Below, piece by piece: positions 12,101 to 26,053 of a stretch of 64,000 nucleotides of DNA (position 1 is its first letter; each line of letters begins with the position of its first letter). This DNA comes from Diadophis punctatus similis (taxonomy: Eukaryota > Chordata > Lepidosauria > Squamata > Dipsadidae): positions 15,982,147 through 16,046,146 of the forward strand of contig JALIGW010000021.1 of assembly GCA_023053685.1 (NCBI GenBank), written 5' to 3'. The translations under genes were made by a program, and so were the position numbers. The notes under the pieces are model-generated. The model was not told the origin of the DNA. It searched no databases and saw nothing but the letters and a program-made list of their open reading frames with translations.

Positions 12101-15100
12101 ATCTCCATTGCACACTAATTTTACTGAAGAATTTTAGAGTTGCAAGCTGGGTTGCTGAATATTTAATTTTTGGTTGATATTAGCACACATGTTCACAATC
12201 AGAAATTAGAAATAGGGCATCTGAATTCACTTTTGTATATGATATAAATGTTTGTAAAATACAACAGACAGGAAATAAATTCAAAATTTAAATGAAATGG
12301 CTATTGGAAAAAGGCTAAGATAATAAATGTGATCAGATAAGTCAAACACAACAGCAGATTATGTTCCGAGATGTTTATGTTCATTGTACTATGCTGTCTC
12401 CAAAATGATGCTAGATAGGTTGAAAATTAAGATTAATTAATTAACAATTAAGTTGCTGGCTGGGAGACTGCGACTTCTTCTCCACTTCAGGCATGAAAAA
12501 TCAGTCAGGCAAATGGGCCGGTCACTTTTTGTCAGCCTACCTCACAGAGTTGTTGTAGGGAAAACAGGAGGAGGAAGGAGTATTAGGTATCTTCACCCCC
12601 AAGTTGTATATGAAAAAAGGCAAGATAAAAACGGAAAGTAAATAGATAAGCCAAATTTTATTTAGGTTTTTAAATATGATAAATCTGGATCCTATTGCTA
12701 CATTTCTTGGAGGAGGGAGGAATATAAGGTGGTTGATTATGTCTATATTCTTCTGATATCCTTCACTCACATGCTTAGATGAACTTAAACTGATCCAGCT
12801 TCATAACAGGATCTAGATCAGGGTGGGGGAACCACGGCCCCTTTATGACTTGTGGACTTCAACTCCCAGCATGGCTGGCTCAGGAATTCTGGGAGTTGAA
12901 GTCCATAAGTCATAAAGGGGCCGTGTTTCCCCCACCCCTGATCCAGGGCATGCTTTCTGCTGTAGAAAGGTAGGGATTTTGATGGCTAAGCGGAAAATTG
13001 GTAATTTTTCGCCAATTAGAAAGAATTGTTAGTTTAAAACTTGGGAAAGTAGAGAATATGCAGAAATTACTGGATACATGTTTTAAAGAAAAAGTGGTGA
13101 TAGTTATGGCCATCTTCTTCATACTAATTTAACGGGGGAAGGCGGAATCAACTTGAATTTATTTAGTACATAAATAAAAATTGTGTCAAATAGTGTAGAC
13201 CTATAATAAATGGGGTAATTTTGGTAAATCTGTTTATTAAAATTATAAATCTGAAAAATAAAACAGTGCCATTATGGGATGTCCAGCACACATACTATAA
13301 AGCTCTCCTATAACCCAAGCCGAGACGATGGTCGGGCACATTTTTCTCTGCTCAGCCAAAGATCAGCAGCGCAAGTCCGTTCATGTTTTAGCCATGATCC
13401 TGCTTGAGAACCAAAGAAATGGAAAAGATATCTAAATGTCTGCCATGCTGGTTTCTCGGTCATCTGTTATGGGCTTTTGATGGACGGCCACCATCGAGCC
13501 AGCTCAGATCTGCCTGAGTGAATGAACAAAAGTCACCCAAGGGACAGACACCTTCAGAGCCATTTCCGGTTCCCTTCAGTCGGGGTTGCAAAGGATTTTC
13601 ATGAATTGGGGCCTCTAATTCACCAGCAATTGAGAAAGTGTCGTCTAGATTTTCTAAGTAGACCGTGATGCTTTTTGTACCTTAAATATTGCTCTTCCTA
13701 ATAATAATAATTTTGCTTCAGCAAAAAGGCAAGGTTAAGGGGAAGAATGACACTGTGAAGATCTTGGCTCAGTAAATCCGCATTGCCCTCACAAATTCAA
13801 TAGAGCCATAATGGAGTACAAGGAATTGATTGTTCGCATTATGACAGCAGTCCTGCCAATAATGAGATTGCCTTGTTTTGAATAAAATGTGCCGTTTTCA
13901 GAGATGCTCATTCCAGGAAAAAAGGGTTTTAGTGAAAAAAATTAATGGTGACAGGAAAGCAGTCTCCGTTTCCCCAGCTGTTATGGATTGATTTCCCTAC
14001 ACATCCCTCCCAGAGTCTGACAGGGGCACAGGAGATGCAATTACAAATCAGCAAATAAGCCCACAAGTTTGCGTCAGGATGAAGTCTGAGGGCAAACATG
14101 TCAGTCAGTCCATCCACCCCACGCCTGCTCTTATGAGGCGATTCTCCTCTCACCATCAGACTCCATACTTGGGAGTGCCTTGCAAGTTATACTTGGTATA
14201 TAACTTAGGTTGCAGATGAGGATGCTAATATTCGACTCCTTATTATTATTATTATTATTTTGCAGTTTTATTTTATTATTTATTTATTTATTTATTTAAC
14301 TAAATAAATAAATAAATATCAAGTTAGTATGAATACAGATGAAAGAGGGCACTGTAAATAGGATGGGTGTAGAATAGATTTCCTTTCTTTTTTGCTTTCA
14401 TTTTCTTTCATTACTTTTCTCTTTTGCATAATACTATTTATTTTGAAAGGAATAATGAGTATGCTAGGCTATGCTACATATATAATCTCGCCTGTGTGAA
14501 GTTGAGTCTCCCTCGGGGGCATCAGTCACCTGTCGACTTACCTCAGGGTAAGCTTCATTGTAGAGTTTGCCAATCAGTGTCACCATGACACACAGGGCTC
14601 CAGGACACACCATCACTGAGTCCTCACCTCGTGGCCTTCAGAGAAAAGACAAGAGGGCACGTATGGCATTTCTGTACACTTGTATACCTCAAGACAAAAG
14701 GGTAGGAACCAGGTCACGGTCCTTCTTGTCCATTCTTGCATAAAAACAGGAAAGCAAATGCTTCTGCAAACTGGGAGGGGAGGAGAATTTGCAACCTCCT
14801 TGGTGGCCAAGGATACCCCAGGAAAAGATGGCCCTCCCAGCCACCCGCAGGGAAGGTGAAGCTCCACAATGGAGTTCCCTTGGGAGAGAAAGGGCAGGAA
14901 CATGTTTTGTGCTTCAGATCTTCCTTCCTGAAGCAGAGAAAAAAAAAACAACCCTAATTCTGTAGTGCTCTGTAAGGATTGGCTTGCATTTCATTGTGTC
15001 TGAACAGAAGGACTTATTTCCTCCAGGTTACCAAAGAAGGCATTCTGATTTGTGGTCTCAGTTTTCCCAACACTTGAGAAGTGTCTGCTTTTTTGGAACT

Positions 15101-18100
15101 GCCTTATAACAAAATTAATGAGTGGAAACTTTAACCGCCTCTTTTTTTCATAATTTTGTGAATGAATTATGGCTCCTCCCAAGATGAGAGAAAAACAGCA
15201 AAGAGAAAAAGAAACATTCCTGCTTGGTGTCTCTCATTATGATAAATTGTTTTGAATCAAAATTGTTGGTCCTTATTTGACTTGTTATAGGCTGCTAAAC
15301 ATTGGCTATCATATTTTGCAATTTAGATCCGATTTTAGATATCTATAATTTTGTTAACGAACAGTCTATCTACGCAATCAAAGACTTCCCATATATCTAG
15401 ATAATACAGTATATGCAGCTGAATCTTAAAAAAAAGTTTGGGGTGGTTGCAAGAAAAGACTGCACACTCTGGAGACTTAAGCATGCACAAGAAAGAAACT
15501 CCCATAATAATCCCATTTTAATTTTAATTAGTAGAAACGTGGACAGGCTTCCAGGAATGATTGGGGGTGTCTCCTTTTTGACCTCACCTACATCAGGGGG
15601 CTGAGAGGGGCTGAGTCCAGGGAATCTCCACCTTAGCAATTTTATGATGTGTGGATGTCACATCGGCTGGGGAATTTTGGCAGGTAAAATCCATACATCT
15701 TGCCAAAGTGAGGAACACTAATGTATAATTCTACTTATAATTAAGTATTATTTGAAAGCAGAAAGATCCAGAAGGCTATGAAAAAATGCCAGTCAGTTTG
15801 ATCGGAGCTTCATTTACATTTATATTTTCCAAATACGCATGAACTGGAATGGACTTCCATGGTGTTTCAGAATCTAAATCCAACTGCAGGCCACCCTTTT
15901 GTCCTATCCAGAGTGTTCTTCAAACCACTTTTCTCTAAAGGAGCAGGAAAATACTTTAGAAGAGGAGCTGCTGATGGCAAGCAATAGCAAAGAAAAATTG
16001 TCAATAACCTCCTTTGCACTTGAAATAATTGTGCCCCTTCCTTGTGACTAACAGGGTATACTTAGGTCTGCAATTAACATTAAATCATTTGAGCTTGTCT
16101 TCTCGGTAAACCTACATTGGAGTGATCTATAAATGTGTACGCTCATGAAAATATAGGCCCCAAGACATGTAAGAAATAGGATAATTATAACATCCAAATT
16201 AGTGCTTCCAACTTTCTATATCATAACCATCAACGGCCTACCTGTTCTGGGGTTCTGGCAGCTGGACGGCAGCTACTTTGTTAGACTTTCTATGGTCCCA
16301 AAGATTCCCTGGAGAATCTCCTTGCTCATTTTCTGTCTCATCCGGAATGCCCAATGTGGGAGGATCTGTTTCCTCCAAGCAGCTCTTGAGGTCGAAGGGG
16401 TTCATCTTGGCCATGGAATCAAGGAAGCTGAATATCCTGATGCAGCTTTTTAGCTGAGTTGGAAAGAGCTCAGGTGAGCAGACAGCTGTATTTGAAAGCT
16501 CAACGAAGGATCGTGGTTTGTTGATCTGCATAGGAATTTGTCCCCACCTTTGTGCTGAAAAGCAGCCAAGCATGCCAAGGTCCTCCGCCATCCTCTCAAA
16601 GAGACCGCTCTTCTGGAAGAAGCCCTTATTGGCAGGGTCCAAGTAAAGAGCGGCTGCCGTTGTCTGGAGAATGCGTAGTACCAGTCCTAGTATGTGGCTG
16701 TGACCAAAGGAGGCCCAGACACCTGAAGGCGGGTCCTGCAAGGCACCTTCCATGTCAGCCAGAAGGGAAAACAGCCCATTGAAGCCACTGCTGGTTCTGA
16801 AGGCGGAGCGACACTTGGGGTTCACCAGGGTCTTCAACAGAGACTAGCATTGGAGAAAAAGGAAAGAAGAACTTATCACCATATATACAAAGTTTGCAAA
16901 GAACAGCAGCCAACTCCAGAAGAAAACTGGCCTTGACTAAAGTCCTTCAAATCAAAAATTTGCTATGCCAAAGATCCATCGTTTCCAGAAGGTCTTCACA
17001 GAAGAGTTCAGCTTACCCCTTAGTGGAAAATCGTTTTCTTAATAACATGGGTAGCATGACAGAAAAACAACACTTTCTGGTCTCGGTTCCTGGAGGTTAG
17101 GCACCAGAAGCAGCTTCTCCCTGAATGGTCCCTGTTATGTCTTGAGGAGCTGGGGGAAGTCTTCACTCCAGTCCGTCAAGGAACTGAAGTGGGTAAATTC
17201 TGATTGGTTCCCTGCAATTCAGGCTCCCTATTTAAAACCCTGCCACAGCCTAAGTTTTCGCTGGAGTTGCTCACTGTCACCTAATAAAGAGCTGAAATCA
17301 CAAGCTTCGCCTCCAGACTCTCACTGCTGAGATGTAACAGGTTGACTCAGACAGGTTGACTCTGGTTAACATAGGAGGCCCTGCAATAGCTACATACAGT
17401 AAATATTAATTTGCATGGGATTCTATACATAATAACAAGCATTCGGAATTGCAACTGAAAACCTATCGGCCACCAATTCATAAGAAGCCTTAGGTCCAAT
17501 CTTGGGCTTTAAAATAGGTTTTTTATTATTGTAGTGGCTAGGACCAATCAAGCAGTAGACTGCTGCATTTTGAACTAACAATGGCTTGTGGGCAGGCTTC
17601 AAAGGTAGCCCCAAATTGAATGCAGTGTAGTAGTATAATTGCATGAGGATAATGGCTTGAGTCATTATAGCCAGGACTTTTGGTCCATACAATGTCAGAC
17701 CACAAGCTACAGCTATCATATCATAAGACAAAATGAATTATCCTTTCATCAGAAGGCATCTGGTAACACCTTTTCAGAGTAACATGTTTTATCAAAAGCC
17801 ATAATCTTTTGTGAACTACAGCTTACTTCATCAGAAAATCGTCTTTTGTGAACTTAGGAAGATGTGACGCATGTGTTTGCCTGTATAAGGGGTTTTAATT
17901 TTTTAAAGATATATGATTTCAAAATTTCATCCTATACAAACTTCTCTCTGATACCGATTCTGCCTCTTCTTCCCCCTTACGCCTACCTTCTTCATCCTCT
18001 AAAGGAGGGGAGGGAGGGAGGGTGTGTGCCAGAGACACAAGGGAGGAAACTTCGTTACTGCCATTCAGTTTGCATGCTAATGTATCACACCAGGCAGCAA

Positions 18101-21100
18101 CTCCTGAAGAGGCATAAACCTAATAAACTGGACCTTGATGTATCAGAATGGCTTTGACACAATCTGGAGAGGTCAGTCATAACCGCATTTCTTCTGGCTC
18201 TAACTCTTTTACAATTTAATTGTCTATTCTTCTGGCTTTAATCTGTAACAGGCCTGCCTGGAGTGGAAATCCCTAACTAAGTTATAGCTAACAGAATTTA
18301 TTTCTGCATGGCTTTCTTCGTTATTCCTCATAATTGCCCACCGCCTGCTGCTCTGGAACTCTCTAGCACTTGCACTTGGGGTTTAACAGCTAAATATAAA
18401 TTAGCAAATCAATCTGAATTTCAACATAATGTAATCATGATCCCAAAGGCTACAGCTAGTAAATTCATTCTCTTATATTATGTATTAATATAGTTATAAT
18501 TTGTCAGAATTAGGCATCAAAGCTGCATTAGTTTTTATATCAGTTCAGGCAAGCAGCAAACTTAGCCATAAGAAGAATTTTAGATTAGCTGTAGCTGTGG
18601 CAGGTTTTTTTCTCTTCACTGGACGGAGAGTATCCGTGTGTGAGGTGGGGTGGTTACTTCCTCCCACTCTCTCTAATACGGAGGCTAAAGCTTTAATTTT
18701 TCCCCCTGCAGCCTTCTGGGGAAAATGAAAAAAGAATATAAAGAATCAGGAGTGTAAAAGAAAAATGTTCATCATCAGTGGGATTCAAATTATTCTGAGC
18801 AAAGACTCTGGAGGTTGAATCCCTCCCAGAACTAATAATTCAGCAATAAGAGATTCTGTATAGAAACTGCCTCTATTCACATTTCCTCAGGAAAATAGAC
18901 TTGTCCTAGTATGTCCAAATCATTTTCCCATCAGTAGGTATCATGGACTAGAAGTAGCATCAGTCTCTAGGAGGGTGAACTTACTTAAGGTAAGTTACTT
19001 TCACCAATCTGCCGGATGATTAGACTCTTGAAAAATTCCTCTCAACAGGTGCTATTGTCTTTATAGAATTATATATATTATAATTAGGTTTATAGCAATA
19101 GCAATAGCAATTAGGTTTATAGCAATTACAGTATATACCGCCCCATATTGCTTTACAGCACAGTCTAAAAGGTTTACAATGCCAGCATCTTGCCCCCAAC
19201 AATCTGGGTCCTCATTTTACTAACTTAGGAAGGATGGAAGTCAACCTTGAGCCGGTCAGGATCGAACTCCTGGCTGTGGGCAGAATTAGCCTGTAATACT
19301 GCATTTTAATCACTGCACCACCATGGCTCTTATCCCAAACATGGGAAGTTAAATGTAACTTCTAAATTGTTTACTGTGTACTTGGTTAATTAATTCTGTT
19401 TTGCATTTTGCCTGACACACTTACCCTCTTCACAACCTAGTCAAATTGTCATTATGAACAACCATCTCTACATATAGCTTTTAGTGCAATATGGCAATAT
19501 AGAGTATTACCGTATATTAAAAATCTGAGATTCTACTAATCAGTTACCAGCTGCTCTCTTTCTACCGCTTCTGCCTTAGATTTAAGAGTCTCCTGCCCAA
19601 GAACAGGCATGGCAAGTCACAGAGCAAAGGGTCCCTTGACTATCATTCTCTTCTTCACTGTGGCCAAATGGATCCTGTGGAAATTGGACAAGGAGGTCAT
19701 CTTCCCCGAGAGCAGCCTCGTCCTCTTCTTCTCTACCACTTCATATCTGGAGGCCTCCGGATAATGGTAGATGGAAATAAAAATAGCCACAGCAGCTAAA
19801 TCTGCTCTCTCTACTCCAATAATCATTCCCATCTTATTTTAAGCCTTCTTGGCCTTATAAAAGCACCAGATTGGGGTCCTTGAGGACTGTATCCAAACCT
19901 TGGCTGTTCATGAGGCCACTGAAAAGGATAATCGCTCTTAACGGTCTTCTCCCCTGATCCCTTTAATAGACCGTTGACCTTCTTTAGTTAGTCATTGACC
20001 ATTGCAGCAGCAGGAAACTTTATATAGAGGCCAAGAAACGTATCCAATATTGGGTCATATCTTCAAGGGCAGCAATTGCCAGATACACAGATACACATCA
20101 TTCACCAAGTTGGAAGATACAGGAGAAATCTCTTAGTGAAAACCCCTGATCCCTGCAGGATCTACTAAAGATTTTAGAACCCACCCTCTTTGGGAAGACA
20201 TCCAAGGAAGGCGGACATATCACTGCATGAGGCAACCTGTTCCACTCTCGGTCAAGACTTACGATCAGGTAATTCTTCCTAATGGCCAATAATATTTTCA
20301 GTCTTCAGTTAGAGGTCAGTTTTAGGGGCTGGTGACACAGTTCAATAAATTATTTCCCTATGAGGCAAAGTAACTATATTTCCATGGTTTAGAACTTCCC
20401 TATGATTCATGGCTTAGTAGAGGAACAAAGCCCAACCCTTAAATCTTTTTCAAATAAGATAGATCTGGCATTTACTATTCCTTACTTTAAGTAGATCCAG
20501 CTTGAAGTGTAGTTCACCCTGAGTAGAGGAGCAGAGAGCCCCAACAATGGAGCTCATGTACTCCTCAGGGTTGACGATGGACAACTGCTCCAGGATGATC
20601 ACAGCATCACTTCGGTACAGCTCACTATCCACATAAATCTTGATGTAGGGCACCATGCCGTAGTCCCTGAGAATCACTGAGAAATCACACGTATAACTTG
20701 CTATTAAGCCATGTTCCAAGCAGAGTCTGAAAGATGGTCACTTAATGATAATAATTTCATAGATTATTTTATAATATATGACCAGGTTCATAGATCAGTT
20801 ACTAGAATAATTAAATTTCATTGAGGAGTACAATGAATGCAACATTGTGTGAAAGGAGTAAAGCCCATGGCTTAAGTGAAATCTTAAGATATTTATTCCC
20901 TCACCCCTGAAAAATCAGTGTTGTTAATATGTGCCAAAATTGGTGGTGTCTCCTTCTCAATCTTTTGGAGACAGAAATAGCCTTCTGTTATCTGGACCTT
21001 CTTTAAGATTCCATGAAAGGGAAAAGTAATTGCATTTCCTCTGTTGAATTAGCCTAACCCAACATTAGCATGCTTTATGTTGCACAAATTAATTTGTAAT

Positions 21101-24100
21101 CGCCTTAAAGCTTCTCTAAAATTGTAAGATTTTTCGGAATCCATAGCCAGGTCCCTAAGTCCCTGCACATGTTAGGGAATTGTCTTTAGAAAGCAATGTG
21201 GGAAAATGTCACCTCTCTTTCTTGCCCGCGGTCTGTTCTTATTTTCATGGGGAGTTTCCTGAATCACGAATCTTTCGCAGTGGAACCAGAGCAGTGGCAA
21301 GACTAGAAAAGCAAATATCTACCAGGTGACTGGACTATCCACTTGCTTCAGGCTCAACAGAGGAAGCAACGGACGAAGTTTCCCATAAACTAATATTCCG
21401 CAACCCTCACGTTGTGGCCAGTGAAACTGGGCTGGTTGTCCTCTCTTTTACCTGTGTTCCTGACAGATCCCACCACCAGAGCGGCTGCCATCTTCAGAAT
21501 CCATTTGAGGAGACCCTCCACTTCCGACACCTGAGGACTTGCTGGAGTGCTTCCTGCATGACAAGAAACCAGATCAATTTCCTCATGAGTAGCGCTGGGT
21601 ATGGATGGCTGTCCTTTCCACAAACAGGAAAATAAATTCTCAGAATGGCAGAGCTCACTTGGACCTGCTGCCTCAGGAGGTGAGGAGATGCAACAGATTT
21701 GGAAGACAAATAGTGTGAAAAAGAAGAAACATCAGGATTTGGTTAAGGAGATTGGAGTGGGGGGGGGTGTTGAAGTTAAAATGGAACCTATAAAGGAGGG
21801 AGGGGGGTTGAGGGAAAATGACAAAAGTATGAGGGAAGGGAGGGAAGGACCCAATGAAGCCCTGAGCAGGTAACTTCTCAGATTAGCCCCTGAGAGAAAG
21901 CTGCTTATATACCGTGAATGGTGGAGGGAAAGGAGAAGGAAGCGAGAGTTTCTCTGTGCAAGTGTTTCATTCCCCTAAAAAGCGGGAAGGGTGTCCAACC
22001 TCTGCTGGCACTAAAAGAAGGTCCTGCGGGAGGAAGCAGCACATCCTACAGGACAGATTGTCTAGGTGTGAGTTGCAGCCAAATTTGGGATCAACGCAAA
22101 CGTAAATTTCAGATGGGGCTCTTATAGGCCACAGGCAACCAGAGAAAGGGGTGGAGCTGCTGGCAATCCATTCCCAGCATGAAGAGTTTGGAAAGGATTT
22201 AGAAAAGCGTGTATTTATTTAATATATATGATACCTTTCTTTATCAGTCTTTTGGCTTCTTTACGCAACTGAACAAGCAGCATCCCCAAAAGCCCGGAAT
22301 CCCTGAAGATATCCGTCAAGAGGGGGTCTCTCTGTGTGATGCTATGGAGGCAGCCCAAGGCAAGCGAGGTGCACAAGGGCCGGGCGTTCTCACTGATCAA
22401 GCACTGGATCTTCCTCAGGATCTCGTGAGGGATATAAGACAGGTCCTCCACCACGGACTCCACCAGCTGGAAGAACTGAGCCTGGACCTGGAAGGGCTTG
22501 AGAGGGATGACCCCCACAAACTGGCAGATGGGCTGCAGAGACCACTCGAGCAGGAAGAAGTTCATGGGGTCCCACGTCCAGATGGATTTCAGGACAAGCA
22601 AAATGTACTGACAGAGATTTGGGTTGTTGGATTTCTGAAAAAGCAGTTCTAGTACTTGGAAAGGTTTCAGGTTCCTTATTCTTTTTCCTGTGAAAACAAT
22701 AATCCTATCAACAATTTCTGTGACAGTTTTAAAACTATTGTTGCTCCCTTCCTTGTGCTAAATCTAGGAAAATGTATTACTATATTGCAGCTGCTGTTTG
22801 TCTTAGTATAGATCTCTAGAGCAGAAAGCAAGGATCGTCTGCCTTCCATGAGGCCGTTCTTGATCTTCCCCAGGTGAAGCCTGCATATCTTTTTCAAGGG
22901 GGCCTCATAGTGTGTCTCTTGGTCACCCTCCGGACATTTTCCCATCCACCCATATTCTCTTTAAACACAGCATGGAGGAAAGTACTTTTGCACTTTATTT
23001 ATTTATTTTGCAATTCCTATATTCTTTACTATGAGCAATAGCAATAAAGACTTACATACTGCCCCATAGTGCTTTACAGCCCTCTCTAAACAGTTTACAG
23101 AGTCAGTCTGTTGCCCCCAACAATATGGGTCCTCATTTTACCCACCTCGGAAGGATAGAAGAATGGGTCAACCTTGAGTTGTTCATGATCGAACTGCTGG
23201 CAATGGGCAGAGTTAGCCTGCAATACTGCATTCTCACCACTACACCACCACAGCTCTTACATGTTCAATAAATACAACCTATTCTATAAGCTGTTCTTTA
23301 ATTGCATGATAATCTTTTTTTAAAAGAAGAGTTTAATTGAATTTGGAAATCTTTAGTTAGAACTATGTTTGTATATGATGGTACTGGTGACAGAGATAAA
23401 GGATATTTATTGTTTTATCTAATTTGTGTCCCATTTTTTACTTTTATAAACACTCAAGGCAGAGTAATCATTTTTATTTATTAGCACTTTTTCTATAATA
23501 AAATAATCTCTGCTCAAGTCTATCCTAAAGCATTCAGCTTTTAATTTCCATTTTATAAGGAACAATGAAACCAGAAAATGTAAATGCAATGTAAAAAATT
23601 AATTCTCTTGAAACAAAATTATGTTGCATTTCTTGAATAGTCATGTTTGTGGTCAGTAAGCCTAACAATTGCATTTCACATTATTGGCAGTTTCTTTCCC
23701 CCCTCCCCTTCCATTTATTAGGCTACATTAAAATTTTCTATATGACATATTTTATTATATTTGTATGCCATTGGTTTAAATGTCCTAACTCACTCCTACC
23801 TGAGTTACTTACCAGAAGAGAGGGGCAGTTTCTCATTAAGTTGTGGCAGTTTCTCATTAAACTGTGGCAGTTGTGGATATACTATATTGCGTGAAACACT
23901 CAGTTCAGTTTCCCCACAAAGTGTCAATTGTGTCACTAACTCCAGTGTTTCTTTGATGCTGGCATTTTCTTTTTTGTCCAGTGGCCCTTCATATCTGGAA
24001 ACACAACTGGAAGACTTAATTGGCAGAAGAATCATTTTGCATGCAATCATAGAACATAAAAATCATAACAATGACCAAATTGGTAAGGACCTCAGAGGTC

Positions 24101-26005
24101 TTCTAGTCCAACCCCCTGCTCCAGGCAGGAGACCCTATACTATCCCAGTCAAATGGCTACCCGGTTTATTTTTGAAAACCACCAGTGATGGAACACCCAC
24201 AATCCTGGGAGGTAAACTATTCCATTGATTCTCACTGTCAGGAAATTTCTCCTTAGTTCTAGGTTGGATCTCTCTTTAGCAAGTTTCCACCCATTACTTC
24301 TTGTCCTGTCCTCAAGTGCTCTGGAGAATAAGTCAATCCCCTCCTCTCTGTGACTGCCCCTCAATACTGGAAGACAGTTACGTGTGTGTCCCCCCCAATC
24401 CTTTCTCTTTGACAGGCTAGACATACCTAGCTCCCTTAACCTCCCTCCAGTCCCCTAATCCTCTTTGTTGCTGTTCTCTGCACTCTTTCTGGGATTTCAC
24501 ATCTTTGTTGTATCATGGGGACCAGAACTGGACACTGTATTCAAGTGTGACCTCACTAGTGCGGTATAAGGTGATATTATCACTTCTCGCAATCTGTGAA
24601 GCCCTAGAAGAATACCTCTTTCTTTCTCTTTAAAGCTTGGTCAGTCGGCTGCTGGGTTTTGGGAAAGGGTTGGTGTCCTCCTGAAGTGGTTTTTGGAAGG
24701 GGCAAAGGGTTAGGTTTCCCTCTCAAAGGGACATTCTGCTCGGGTTCTCTGATTTCCCAGGAGGCCTAGTGCTGCACATGAGGAGAGTTCCCTGGGAGGG
24801 GACGGGTATGCACTGCTCAGCTTTAGCAAGGATGAGCCTACAGTTGTCGATCTATTGACACTACAAATCATTGTGTTCTTTTGTTCTGTCCTGAACGTGA
24901 CAAACATGCCTAGAAAAAGGCACAAGCTTTGATTTATGTTTGCAAGACATGTGGGATAAAGTTATTAAAGTCTATCCCTTAATTCTAGGACCAACACTAT
25001 TCATTCTTTACATAAACGACCTTTGTGATCATATTATAAGCAACTGTATTCTCTTTGCTGACGATGTTAAACTATTCAACACCACCAACAATACTTCTAC
25101 CCTTCAAAAAGACCTAGACCATGTATCACAATGGTCTGATAACTGGCAACTTCAAATCTCAACCAACAAATGCTCTGTCTTACACATTCGCAAAAAGAAT
25201 CAGAACACAAAATACAAACTTGGAGGACATGACCTTGTAGACAACCCTCACTCTGTTAAGGACCTTGGAGTACTCATAACTAATGACCTAAGTGCCAGAG
25301 CCCATTGTAACAACATTGCCAAAAATGGCACTAGGAGTTGTTAACCTAATCTTGGGTAGCTTCTTCTCTGGCAATATTACACTGCTAACCACAGCATACA
25401 AAACATTTGACAGACCAATCCTCAAATACAGCTCACCTGTCTGGAACGCACACTGCATATCGGACATTAATACAATTGAGAGAGTCCAGAAATATTTCAC
25501 AAGAAGAGTCCTCCACTCCTCTGCTTGCAACAGAATACCTTATTCCACCAGACTTGAAATTTTGGGCTTAGATAACTTAGAGCTACGTCACCTTCGATCT
25601 GATCTAAATGTAGTTCATAAAATCATCTGCCACAATGTCCTACCTGTCAATGAATACTTCAGCTTCAACCGCAACAACACACGCGCATACAATAGATTCA
25701 AACTCAATGTAAACTGCTCGAAACTCAACTGCAGAAAATACGACTTTAGCAACAGAGTGATCAATGCCTGGAATGCACTACCTGACTCTGTAGTTTCTTC
25801 CCCAAACCCCAAAAACTTTAACCTTAGACTGTCTACAGTTGACCTACCACATTCCTAAGAGGTCTGTAAGGAGCGTGCATAAGCGCACCATCGTGCCTAC
25901 CGTCCCTGTCCTACTGTCCTATTGTCCAAATTTACCTATACCTACTTTGCTTTGGTTTATGTTTATACCATACCTGTTATCTTGTACATGTTTTGACAAA
26001 TAAAA

Positions 26006-26053
<48 letters not shown>

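Noticed and set aside
18775..18835. Short hAT-like end (CAGTGGGATTCAAATTATT)
   Set aside because: Only one end is present and no partner end or target duplication was found; could be chance.
22390..22575. Alternative frame in the WDFY4 exon 22235-22687
   Set aside because: It is out of phase with both neighbouring exons and lacks family similarity, unlike the chosen frame.
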